The notes under the pieces: generated by a model
Seen by the model: the letters and a program-made list of their open reading frames with translations, nothing else
Told to the model about the DNA's origin: nothing
Databases searched by the model: none
Assembly: GCA_964567685.1 (NCBI GenBank)
Contig: CAZMNO010000001.1
Coordinates: forward strand, 62,001-126,000
Direction: 5' to 3'
Length of the DNA stretch: 64,000 bases
Source: UBA5972 sp964567685
Lineage (GTDB): Bacteria; Pseudomonadota; Alphaproteobacteria; Rhodobacterales; Rhodobacteraceae
In this document: piece after piece, positions 44,073-51,562 of the stretch
Numbering within the stretch: position 1 is the first letter of the stretch
How the letters are laid out: each line of letters opens with the position of its first letter
Translations under genes and position numbers: made by a program

Positions 44073-45209
44073 ATGAAGCCAACGAGTGAAAGTGAGCTGA
44101 GTGAAGCAGTGGCAGGCGCGGGCCAGGGGCTGCGTATCGCTGGTGGCGGCACCCGGCCAATCGGCAATCCTGTTGTCGGCGATCAATTGCATTTGAGTGC
44201 GTTAAGCGGTGTTGAACTCTATGAACCCGGCGCGCTGACACTTGTGGTCAAGGCAGGTACACCCTTGGCAGAGGTTGAGGCTTTGCTGGCCTCGGAAAAC
44301 CAGCGATTGGCGTTTGAGCCGATGGATCACCGGGGCCTATCGGGCACTTCAGGCGAGCCGACAATCGGGGGAGTTGTGGCGGCGAATATCTCAGGGCCGC
44401 GCCGGATCCAGGTTGGGGCCTGCCGTGATTTTCTGCTTGGCGTGCGCTTTGTCGATGGCACGGGGCAGATTCTGAAGAATGGCGGGCGGGTGATGAAGAA
44501 CGTCACCGGATACGATCTGGTCAAACTGCTGGCGGGCAGTTTCGGTACTTTAGGTGTGCTGAGCGAGGTTTCTCTGAAAGTGCTGCCGGATTGCGAAGCA
44601 ACGGCGGTGTTGCTGATCGACGGGCTTGATGACGCGCAGGCGATATCGGCTTTGTCACGGGCACTCGGTTCTCCGTTTGAGGTGTCAGGTGCTGCACATA
44701 CCCCATCCGGTCTTGATGGCAGGCCGGTCACGATGATCCGGGTGGAAGGCTTCGAAGCCTCGGTCAGCTACCGGGCTGGCAAGTTGAAGGAGGTATTGGC
44801 TGGTATTGGTGAAATCAGCATCGAAACCGACCCTGATCGCACAAAAGCTGGCTGGAAATGGGTGCGCGATGTGGCGGCTTTTCACGATAAGTCGGGCGAT
44901 GTGTGGCGGATCTCGGTCAAGCCGAGCGATGGACCGGATGTTGGCAGAGCTCTGCACCAAAACTGCGACGCTGAGCTGCTTTATGACTGGGGCGGCGGGC
45001 TGGTCTGGGCGCTGGTGCCGGAAGACAGCGATGTTCGGTCTGTTCTGACAGGATTTGGCGATCACGCCAGGCTGGAACGAGCCTCGGATCCGGTGAAATC
45101 ACGGTCAGGGGCCTTTGCCAGTGAAGGGCCGGTTCTGGATCGGATCACAGCCGGGTTGCGGCAGAAATTTGATCCACGTGGCATTCTCAATCCCGGATTG
45201 ATGGGATAG
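44073..45209 (+). CDS. glcE: Glycolate oxidase, FAD-binding subunit GlcE
   Basis: A 378-residue second FAD-binding subunit of glycolate oxidase, shorter than GlcD. PCMH-type FAD motifs are RIAGGGTRPIGNPV, GTSGEPTIGGVVAANISGPR (listed as a motif at about residues 90-110) and GGRVMKNVTGYDLVKLLAGS. It lies between glcD and glcF and needs both for activity. The start region is preceded by the A+G-rich end of a repeat-like element. Confidence 0.94.
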   Translation: MKPTSESELSEAVAGAGQGLRIAGGGTRPIGNPVVGDQLHLSALSGVELYEPGALTLVVKAGTPLAEVEALLASENQRLAFEPMDHRGLSGTSGEPTIGGVVAANISGPRRIQVGACRDFLLGVRFVDGTGQILKNGGRVMKNVTGYDLVKLLAGSFGTLGVLSEVSLKVLPDCEATAVLLIDGLDDAQAISALSRALGSPFEVSGAAHTPSGLDGRPVTMIRVEGFEASVSYRAGKLKEVLAGIGEISIETDPDRTKAGWKWVRDVAAFHDKSGDVWRISVKPSDGPDVGRALHQNCDAELLYDWGGGLVWALVPEDSDVRSVLTGFGDHARLERASDPVKSRSGAFASEGPVLDRITAGLRQKFDPRGILNPGLMG

Positions 45210-45215
45210 GCGGCC

Positions 45216-46508
45216 ATGCAAACCCATTTCACCCCTCAGCAGCTCCAAAACCCCGGTCTGGCCTATGCCAATGACATTCTGCGATCCTGTGTTCATTGCG
45301 GCTTTTGCACCGCAACCTGCCCCACCTATCAGGTCCTTGGCGATGAGCTCGACAGTCCGCGCGGGCGGATTTACCTGATCAAGGATATGCTGGAAACCGG
45401 GCGAGCTGCTGATGAGAAAACCGTCAAACACATAGATCGCTGCCTGTCCTGTCTGGCCTGTATGACGACCTGCCCGTCGGGTGTGAACTACATGCATTTG
45501 GTGGATATGGCGCGCGCGTATATCGAAGACACCTATGAACGCCCGCTGAGTGATCGGCTGCTGCGTTGGGTGCTGGCACGGATTTTACCTTACCCAAAGC
45601 GGTTCCGGCTGGCCGTATTAGGGGCCTGGATCGGGCGCCCCTTCGGGTTTCTGGTACCAAGGAAATACCGCGTTTTGCTGGAGATGGCGCCGCAATCCCT
45701 GCCCCCTGTCAGCCGTAACGATGATCCGCAGGTGTTTGCTCCAACAGGCGCGCGGAAAATGCGGGTGGCGCTGATGACCGGATGCGCGCAGAAGGCGCTC
45801 AACACCGATATCAATGATGCCACGATCCGGTTGTTGCGGCGTCTGGGGTGCGAGGTTGTGGTGGCCAAAGATACGGGTTGCTGTGGGGCCATGTCCCATC
45901 ACATGGGCAAAACGCCGGACAGCAAGCATATGGCGGCGCGAAATATTGCCGCGTGGAAGGCCGAGATCGATGGCGCGGGGTTGGATGCGATTGTCGTCAA
46001 TACCTCGGGCTGTGGCACCCATGTGAAGGATTACGGGCACCTGTTCGACCAGGATTCACTGGCGGATACGGCTGCTGAGGTGGCCGGGCTGACGCGCGAT
46101 ATTACCGAGGTTCTGGCGCAGCTCGATCTGCCGGAAGGAGGCGCGCCTTCGCTGCGTATCGCTTATCACGCAGCCTGTTCGCTGCAACACGGTCAAAAGA
46201 TTGTTGCCGAGCCCAAAACGCTTCTTCAGCGTGCCGGGTATGAGGTGATGAGCCCGCAAGACAGCCATCTTTGTTGCGGTTCGGCGGGTACCTATAATCT
46301 GCTTCAGCCTGATATCGCCAATCAGTTGCAAGCCCGCAAAGCGGCAACCCTTGATGCCCTTGCACCTGACGTGATTGCAGCCGGGAATATCGGCTGCATG
46401 ATCCAGATCGGCGCGGCCTCTACTGTACCCGTGGTTCATACAGTCGAGTTGCTTGACTGGGCGACTGGCGGGCCGAAGCCACACAGCCTATGCGCGACTA
46501 CCGAATAA
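45216..46508 (+). CDS. glcF: Glycolate oxidase, iron-sulfur subunit
   Basis: A 430-residue electron-transfer subunit. Two 4Fe-4S binding motifs are seen, CVHCGFCTATCP and CLSCLACMTTCP, followed by two cysteine-rich CCG modules (TGCCGAMSHHMG and HLCCGSAGTYN) that bind further cofactors or join subunits. It starts six bases after glcE and completes glcDEF. Electrons probably pass to the quinone pool. Confidence 0.95.
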   Translation: MQTHFTPQQLQNPGLAYANDILRSCVHCGFCTATCPTYQVLGDELDSPRGRIYLIKDMLETGRAADEKTVKHIDRCLSCLACMTTCPSGVNYMHLVDMARAYIEDTYERPLSDRLLRWVLARILPYPKRFRLAVLGAWIGRPFGFLVPRKYRVLLEMAPQSLPPVSRNDDPQVFAPTGARKMRVALMTGCAQKALNTDINDATIRLLRRLGCEVVVAKDTGCCGAMSHHMGKTPDSKHMAARNIAAWKAEIDGAGLDAIVVNTSGCGTHVKDYGHLFDQDSLADTAAEVAGLTRDITEVLAQLDLPEGGAPSLRIAYHAACSLQHGQKIVAEPKTLLQRAGYEVMSPQDSHLCCGSAGTYNLLQPDIANQLQARKAATLDALAPDVIAAGNIGCMIQIGAASTVPVVHTVELLDWATGGPKPHSLCATTE

Positions 46509-46602
46509 AATTGCCTTAACTTCAGCGCAACTTCCCACAATGTGGCCTTAGTTTCGCCCAATGGATTCATAGATTGAATTCGAGGGGGCGCAGACTTGAG
46601 GA

Positions 46603-47427
46603 ATGAGTATGCGCAAGTTTTTGCTGCTGTTGTTGGTTTTGTGGATTACTGCAGAAAGAGCGCCTGCCAAAGATACGACACCGCCAATCGGCCTTTTGAC
46701 AGCCGATGACGCGCGCGCCTGGGAGGCTGTGGGACGTGTCAACCTGATTGGAACCGGATTTTGCACCGGGGCGCTGATTGCGCCTGATCTGGTGCTGACG
46801 GCTGCGCATTGCCTTTTTGACAAACGCACGGGCGAGCGGATCGCCACCGCCAATGTGGAATTTCTGGCCGGTTGGCGTGATGGCCGCGCGGCTGCATCGC
46901 GCGCCGCCAAGCGGGTGGTCATTCACAGTGATTACAAATACCAAAGCTCGCGCCGTCTGGATCGGGTTGCTGCCGATATCGCCCTGATCGAGCTGGATCA
47001 TCCGATTAGAAATACCCGAATTACGCCCTTTGAATGGGCCCGCCGCCCGCGCATCGGACAGGAAGTTCAGGTTGTCAGCTATGCCAAAGACCGCGCCGAA
47101 GCGCCAAGCTATCAGGAAACCTGCCATGTGCTTGGCCGCGATCCTTCGGTTCTGGTACTGTCCTGCCAGGTCAGCTTTGGGGCCTCTGGCTCCCCGATCT
47201 TTGTGGTTGAGAACGGCGTGCCGCGCATTGCTTCTGTCGTGTCTGCCAAGGCCGAATGGAAAAACCGTGACGTGGCCCTTGGTGCCGCGCTTGGCCGACC
47301 GCTGGAGGAACTGATCACCCGGCTGGCCAATAACGATGGTGTGTTTCAGCGGATCGAGCCCCTCAGTTCCGATTTCAAGAACCAGGAAAACAGCGGCAAA
47401 GAACGGCTGAAATTCATCAAACCCTGA
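46603..47427 (+). CDS. Secreted trypsin-like serine protease (S1)
   Basis: A 274-residue protein with an N-terminal Sec signal (basic RK, then LLLLLVLWIT, ending near residue 22). The chymotrypsin-fold triad is complete: His in LTAAHC, Asp in AADIALIEL and Ser in SFGASGSPIF. Four cysteines could form two disulfides (FCTG with AHC; TCHV with LSC). Periplasmic or secreted location is likely. Substrate unknown. The downstream heat-shock promoter starts right after its stop codon. Confidence 0.88.
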   Translation: MSMRKFLLLLLVLWITAERAPAKDTTPPIGLLTADDARAWEAVGRVNLIGTGFCTGALIAPDLVLTAAHCLFDKRTGERIATANVEFLAGWRDGRAAASRAAKRVVIHSDYKYQSSRRLDRVAADIALIELDHPIRNTRITPFEWARRPRIGQEVQVVSYAKDRAEAPSYQETCHVLGRDPSVLVLSCQVSFGASGSPIFVVENGVPRIASVVSAKAEWKNRDVALGAALGRPLEELITRLANNDGVFQRIEPLSSDFKNQENSGKERLKFIKP

Positions 47428-47430
47428 CCC

Positions 47431-47459
47431 CTTGAAGCGCGAATTAAGCTTTCCCATAT
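47431..47459 (+). promoter_or_regulatory. Sigma-32-type promoter of the hsp20 gene
   Basis: CTTGAA (47431-47436) and CCCATAT (47453-47459), separated by 16 bases, match the heat-shock sigma-32 consensus (CTTGAA, then CCCCAT-T, about 14-16 bases apart). It is the only such pair noticed in this window by eye and lies four bases after the protease stop, about 100 bases before the hsp20 start. Confidence 0.75.
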
Positions 47460-47464
47460 CTGTG

Positions 47465-47563
47465 GTGTCGGATGCCTTTGTTAAGGGTCTGGCAAAAGCA
47501 ACAGATGGCCTGTCCATGGTGGAAGGCCGCGAACATGTATCGCTCTAAAAGGAGGATGCGGCT
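47465..47563 (+). ncRNA. ROSE-like leader (candidate RNA thermometer) of hsp20
   Basis: If transcription starts after the sigma-32 promoter, the leader is about 100 bases. It can fold into several hairpins: CCTT/AAGG near 47475, GGCCT(507-511)/AGGCC(524-528) with CCA/TGG inside, and a final one in which TCGCT (47540-47544) pairs with AGGA (47550-47553) of the ribosome binding site, with one bulged G. That UYGCU-to-Shine-Dalgarno pairing, across a short loop, is the hallmark of ROSE thermometers that control small heat-shock genes in alphaproteobacteria. Confidence 0.6.
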
Positions 47564-48043
47564 ATGCGCAACTTTGATTTTTCACCCCTTTACCGTTCAA
47601 CCGTGGGCTTTGACCACTTTGCTGATCTGATCGACCGGGCTTTTACCGGTGATGTCAGCCAGAACACTTACCCGCCCTTCAACATCGAAAAGACAGCCGA
47701 TGACGCTTACCGGATTTCAATCGCGGTGGCTGGTTTTTCCGAAGATGACCTGAAAGTTGAAACCCGTGACAACCAGCTGCTCGTGTCGGCACAGAAGTCT
47801 GAGGCAACCAAGGAAGAAGGAAAAACCTTTCTGCATCGCGGTATCGCCGAACGCTCGTTTGAGAAGCGCTTTCAGCTGGCCGACCATGTGATGGTCACCG
47901 GCGCCTCGGTTGAGAACGGGATGCTCAACGTTGATCTGATGCGCGAAATGCCCGAAGCGCTGAAGCCGCGCCGGATCGAGATCAACTCGCCCAGAACCAT
48001 TACCGCGAAACCCGCGAAGAAGGCGGTTTCAAAAGCCGCATAA
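47564..48043 (+). CDS. Hsp20/IbpA-type small heat-shock protein
   Basis: A 159-residue alpha-crystallin-domain chaperone that holds unfolding proteins. N terminus FDFSPLYRSTVGFDHFADLI is typical of the IbpA group; the domain runs from YPPFNIEKTADDAYRISIAVAGF to the end of ENGMLNVDLMREMPEALKPRRI (about residues 40-140), with a Lys-rich tail. AAAGGAGG lies eight bases before the ATG and seems able to pair with an upstream element. Its own strong terminator follows. Heat induction is predicted. Confidence 0.92.
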   Translation: MRNFDFSPLYRSTVGFDHFADLIDRAFTGDVSQNTYPPFNIEKTADDAYRISIAVAGFSEDDLKVETRDNQLLVSAQKSEATKEEGKTFLHRGIAERSFEKRFQLADHVMVTGASVENGMLNVDLMREMPEALKPRRIEINSPRTITAKPAKKAVSKAA

Positions 48044-48069
48044 CGTCTGGTTTGGTGCACCTCACGTTG

Positions 48070-48104
48070 AAAGCCCGGATCGCGTGATCCGGGCTTTTTT
48101 GTTT
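48070..48104 (+). terminator. Terminator of hsp20
   Basis: AAAGCCCGGATC pairs with GATCCGGGCTTT over a four-base loop and is followed by TTTGTTTT. The 12-base perfect stem with a T run is a strong rho-independent terminator and may serve the convergent VWA gene from the other side as well. Confidence 0.9.
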
Positions 48105-48124
48105 TGGCAAGTTGGTGAATAAGC

Positions 48125-50056
48125 CTATTTTGACAGTGTTTCCGCCAGCCGCATCAGGGTGATGGCTTCGGCGCGGTAGCCAAACGGATCCTCGCCTTTG
48201 GTGGCATTTGCCAGCGCAATGGCCTCCGGGTAGCTCCAGTCGCCCATGTATTTGCCATCACGCAGCAATTGGCCAAATCCGGCAATTGCCGCGCTGAAGC
48301 CTGCTTCGGTTGTGGGTGCCGATGTGGCATCGCTGTTGGCAATTGGCGTTGTGATCAGCTGGCTTGTAGCTTCACCCGGCGTTTTGTAACGCAGTTTGAG
48401 AAAGCCCAACTCATCTGACTCGCTCTGTTCCGCCGCTGCCTGATAGCGCAAGGGGTCAGACATGATCGCGGGTGATCCGTTGGGCGTTACCTCGTAAATC
48501 GCGGTGACGACATGACCGGCACCGATATCCCCGGCATCAACCTTGTCATTGTTGAAATCCTCGCGGGTAAGCTGGCGGGTCTCATAGCCGATCAGGCGAT
48601 ATTCGGCGATCATGGCCGGGTTAAACTCGACCTGAATCTTGACGTCATTGGCGATGGGGAAGAGAGCACCCGAGACCTGATCAACCAGCACTTTCTGCGC
48701 CTCACTCAACGTGTCGATATACGAGGCCGTGCCATTGCCGTTCTGTGCCAGACTTTGCATCAGCGCGTCGTTGTAATTGCCGCGACCAAAGCCGAGCACC
48801 GAAAGATAGGTGCCGCTTTCGCGCTTGTCTTCGATATATTCCTTCAGCGCTTCCGGATCGGAAATGCCGACATTGAAATCCCCATCCGTTGCCAGCAGAA
48901 CCCGCCCTATGCGCCCGTCTTCTTTCATCTTTTCCGCCTGTGCATAGGCCAGCTGAAGGCCAGCCTGACCTGCGGTTGAACCGCCTGCCTCAAGCCGGTC
49001 TAGGGCAGCGAGAATGGCACCAGGGTCGCTGGCGCTGGTCGGTTCAAGCACAACGCCCGAACTGCCCGCATAGGTGACCATCGACACCCTGTCCTGTGGG
49101 CTGAGGCGAGAGAGCAGCAGCCTGAAAGACTGCTTCAGAAGCGGCAGTTTGTTGGCGTCCTGCATCGATCCCGAGGTATCGATCAGGAAAACGAGGTCAA
49201 GTGGCGGGCGGTTTTCGACGATGGGTTTTTCACCCTGAATGCCGATATGAACCAGCTTGGTGTGAATATTCCAAGGGGTTTGAAAGACCGCGACCGAGGT
49301 GGCAAAGGGGGCATCCCCACTTTCAGGGGCGCGGTAGTCGTAGGGGAAATAGTTGACCATTTCCTCGATCCTGACGGCATCGCGATCCGGCAGATAGCCA
49401 TCCATGATCGCGGCACGGATATAGGCGTAAGAGGCGGTATCGACGTCGATCGAGAAGGTTGAAACAGGTTCTTCCGCGACAATCCGCAAAGGGTTCGGAT
49501 CTTCATTGGCAAAGCGCTCGTTGTCTTCGAGCGCAATTTGCAGCCGGTCATCACTATCCATGGCGATCAGACCGGCAACAGATTCCTGCTCGACCTTGCG
49601 CTTGGCCAGAACCGTAGGGGCTGCAGCGGCTTCCGGGGCCATGTCATATTCAACGGCCGGTTCCTCAATGGCGGGTGCGGGCAGTTCGGCGAGGTGATCG
49701 TAGCCATCCACTTTTCTTTCCCGTTCCGTGGTGCCGGTTGTCAGGCCAAGTGTCTGATCGGGAACGAGATTATCCATTGGCAGGATGATGAGAACGCCAA
49801 GGCCGAGAACGGCCAGGCTTGAGGTTGCATAAAGGGCGGGGCGCAGTCCGATATTGTGGAACATGTTTCTTACTCCTGTTACAAATCCGGCCGGATTGTC
49901 CGGGCCGTCAGTGTTAGGACGCATGTTCTCTGCGGTTTCTTGGCGGGCTGCGAAATTTTTTTGTGCCAGCGCAATGGCACGGGCCTTAGCGTCGTCGTCA
50001 GGCGCAGGCGTGGCGGCCTGAAGGGCTGATTTCAGCCTTTTGAGTTCATCGGTCAT
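48125..50056 (-). CDS. Membrane VWA-domain protein (YfbK-like), partner of an ECF sigma factor
   Basis: A 643-residue protein. Residues 1-70 are polar and probably cytoplasmic; about residues 74-92 (PALYATSSLAVLGLGVLIIL region) form one membrane span; the rest is likely periplasmic, with a YfbK-type VWA region. The metal-binding MIDAS is intact: DTSGSM, the GGSTAG threonine and ATDGDFN. A YfbK-type C-terminal domain follows. Its start codon overlaps the stop of the ECF sigma gene by one base (TGATG), so the two are coupled, and the short N-terminal tail might act as an anti-sigma segment; that is inference. Confidence 0.85.
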   Translation of the reverse strand: MTDELKRLKSALQAATPAPDDDAKARAIALAQKNFAARQETAENMRPNTDGPDNPAGFVTGVRNMFHNIGLRPALYATSSLAVLGLGVLIILPMDNLVPDQTLGLTTGTTERERKVDGYDHLAELPAPAIEEPAVEYDMAPEAAAAPTVLAKRKVEQESVAGLIAMDSDDRLQIALEDNERFANEDPNPLRIVAEEPVSTFSIDVDTASYAYIRAAIMDGYLPDRDAVRIEEMVNYFPYDYRAPESGDAPFATSVAVFQTPWNIHTKLVHIGIQGEKPIVENRPPLDLVFLIDTSGSMQDANKLPLLKQSFRLLLSRLSPQDRVSMVTYAGSSGVVLEPTSASDPGAILAALDRLEAGGSTAGQAGLQLAYAQAEKMKEDGRIGRVLLATDGDFNVGISDPEALKEYIEDKRESGTYLSVLGFGRGNYNDALMQSLAQNGNGTASYIDTLSEAQKVLVDQVSGALFPIANDVKIQVEFNPAMIAEYRLIGYETRQLTREDFNNDKVDAGDIGAGHVVTAIYEVTPNGSPAIMSDPLRYQAAAEQSESDELGFLKLRYKTPGEATSQLITTPIANSDATSAPTTEAGFSAAIAGFGQLLRDGKYMGDWSYPEAIALANATKGEDPFGYRAEAITLMRLAETLSK

Positions 50057-50601
50057 CAGATCCGTTCCTCTGCTTTGGCCAGATCGCGTAAAACACGCCT
50101 GACCTCGCTCATGCGCCAGGACACCGTGCCTTGGGAAACATCCAGTATTTCCGCGGCCTCAGCGTGGGTCAGTTCCTCGCCCAAGACCAGCGCGACGGTT
50201 TCCTGCAATTCGGTCGACAGTGTCGTCATTGCCTGTCGCAACCATTTAAGCTCGTCACGCTTCTCAGCGGTTTCGGCCCGCGAAAGCGCCTCGACCTCGC
50301 CCCAGCCATCCGCCGCCTTGGCACGCGTTTTCCGTTTGCGAATACGGTCAAGTGCGGCGTTGATGGTGACCCGGTAAAGCCAGGTCGTGAAGCGTGCGTC
50401 GCCGCGAAACCCTGCAAGTTTCCCCGGCAGCGCCGCACAAATATCCTGCGCCAGATCCTCGGCATCTGCACGGCGGCCGAGCATTCGGAAAGACAGGCGA
50501 TAGATCAGATCGTAATGCCGCGTCAGCAATTCGGTGAACGCACCCGCATCCCCCGCAAGCGCGCAACGAACCAGATCATGATCGCCTGTTTCCATCAGCA
50601 T
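50056..50601 (-). CDS. ECF-type RNA polymerase sigma factor
   Basis: A roughly 181-residue sigma-70-family factor with only regions 2 and 4. Region 2 shows RHYDLIYRLSFRMLGRRADAEDLAQDI (residues about 28-55) and FTTWLYRVTINAALDRIRKRK; region 4 shows LVLGEELTHAEAAEILDVSQGTVSWR, an evident helix-turn-helix. The start is uncertain: ATG 50601, ATG 50595 or a TTG at 50631. It is followed by the VWA membrane protein rather than a classic anti-sigma factor, so the signal it answers to is unknown. Confidence 0.88.
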   Translation of the reverse strand: MLMETGDHDLVRCALAGDAGAFTELLTRHYDLIYRLSFRMLGRRADAEDLAQDICAALPGKLAGFRGDARFTTWLYRVTINAALDRIRKRKTRAKAADGWGEVEALSRAETAEKRDELKWLRQAMTTLSTELQETVALVLGEELTHAEAAEILDVSQGTVSWRMSEVRRVLRDLAKAEERI

Positions 50602-50681
50602 AGTGTGGGTGAGACGTGTGGGCGCCGTCAATCCTTGGCGGGTGCGTTAACTTTTTTGATTTTAGGGGGTGCAGTGTATGA

Positions 50682-50898
50682 CATGCTTACAGAACCTATA
50701 CTACATCGTGTGACTAGGTGGCATTTGGTTTTAAGCGCTGCCTTGCTGGTTTGGCTTACGCTGGGAGCGATTGATCGTCGTGATGTGAGGTCGCACCGAG
50801 CGGGACTAACAGCCGTTTTATGCTACACTCCCTACAGCGCGCTGGGCTGCGGGTTTCCATTCATCCGGCAGGCCAAGAATGAACGGGGAGGTCATTGA
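50682..50898 (+). CDS. Possible small membrane protein, doubtful
   Basis: A 72-residue frame with one hydrophobic segment (WHLVLSAALLVWLTLGAI) and a basic flank. AGGGGG lies 14-19 bases before the ATG, closer to a GTG at 50673. Its stop codon immediately precedes the ATG of the truncated hydrolase remnant, which hints that both belong to one decayed unit. It matches no family I know and could be chance. Confidence 0.3.
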
Positions 50899-50979
50899 AT
50901 GGAAATGCTAGTTACCTGTGATGGAACACCGATCGCTTATGAACGAATTGGAACAGGTCCGCCGCAGGCTTCAGTTTGA
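50899..50979 (+). pseudogene. Truncated alpha/beta-hydrolase start
   Basis: A 26-residue frame begins with GGGGAGGT and an ATG and reads EMLVTCDGTPIAYERIGTGPP before stopping. This is the typical N terminus of alpha/beta hydrolases (often followed by a VVLVHG strand that is missing here). The intact translation start with almost no body points to a gene cut by deletion. The 150 bases after it hold nothing I can assign. Confidence 0.55.
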
Positions 50980-51129
50980 CGGAATCCGCGAGTGTAACTT
51001 TGGACTATCGTCCGGATAACCCTAATTAACGGATGGCAAGCCGGAGGTGAACACCGCTTCAAAGCGGCCTGCAAAGTGATTTCGAAATCCCTTTTTAGGG
51101 ACAGTGCACAAGTTATCGCGCCTGGCTGG
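50980..51129. other. Short unassigned stretch after the hydrolase remnant
   Basis: No open frame with a family match or RNA gene is visible. It contains a GGAGGTGAACACC run and an A+T-rich AAATCCCTTTTTAGGGA that can fold as a weak hairpin (CCCT/AGGG). It is best read as the decayed edge of the preceding remnant. Confidence 0.3.
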
Positions 51130-51453
51130 TCAACCTGCCTTGCGGCTATTGCCCGGACGGCTGAGGCAGGTCTGGCAGATCGCGTAATCGGCTTCGCGCC
51201 AACCGCTGCGAAACCGGCGTGTGGTTCGGGTTGGGTGTGTCATTGGCCTTGGGGCCGGGTATTTCATTGCAGAAGCGGTGGGCAAGGGAGTTGCATCGGG
51301 CTGGCGTGAAAACAGCTTTTTCAGAGCGTTGAAAATGCGGTTCAGACCGTCATGTGCCGAGTGGCTGCGGATGCTGTGGCAGTGGGCGATGTAATAAGCA
51401 GTGTCGATTGATCCATTGGCGATGCGGCGGATGTTTTCGGGTGTATCAGTCAT
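51130..51453 (-). CDS. Small conserved-looking protein with a polar N terminus
   Basis: A 107-residue protein. The first 60 residues look like real coding sequence (MTDTPENIRRIANGSIDTAY then HCHSIRSHSAHDGLNRIFNALKKLF), a His-rich pattern I have seen in small roseobacter proteins. GGAG lies eight bases before the ATG at 51453. The second half is basic and Pro/Arg-rich and less convincing, so a frameshift or late extension near residue 60 is possible. Function unknown. Confidence 0.5.
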   Translation of the reverse strand: MTDTPENIRRIANGSIDTAYYIAHCHSIRSHSAHDGLNRIFNALKKLFSRQPDATPLPTASAMKYPAPRPMTHPTRTTRRFRSGWREADYAICQTCLSRPGNSRKAG

Positions 51454-51562
51454 GGTCGTGTCTCCGGTTGAGGTGTTGTCTGACACTCACTCTGCCACCA
51501 CGGCGGAAGGCCCGCTTGAAGACGCCCTTGAGAATACCTTGAGATTTCCTTGATTTTCCCGG

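Noticed and set aside
46530..46560. CCACAATGTGG dyad between glcF and the protease
   Set aside because: A four-to-five-base stem without a T run; too weak for a terminator and not clearly an operator.
50131..50681. N-terminal part of a long plus-strand frame leading into the small membrane frame
   Set aside because: It overlaps the ECF sigma gene in antisense; only the part after 50682 has a plausible start, and even that is doubtful.
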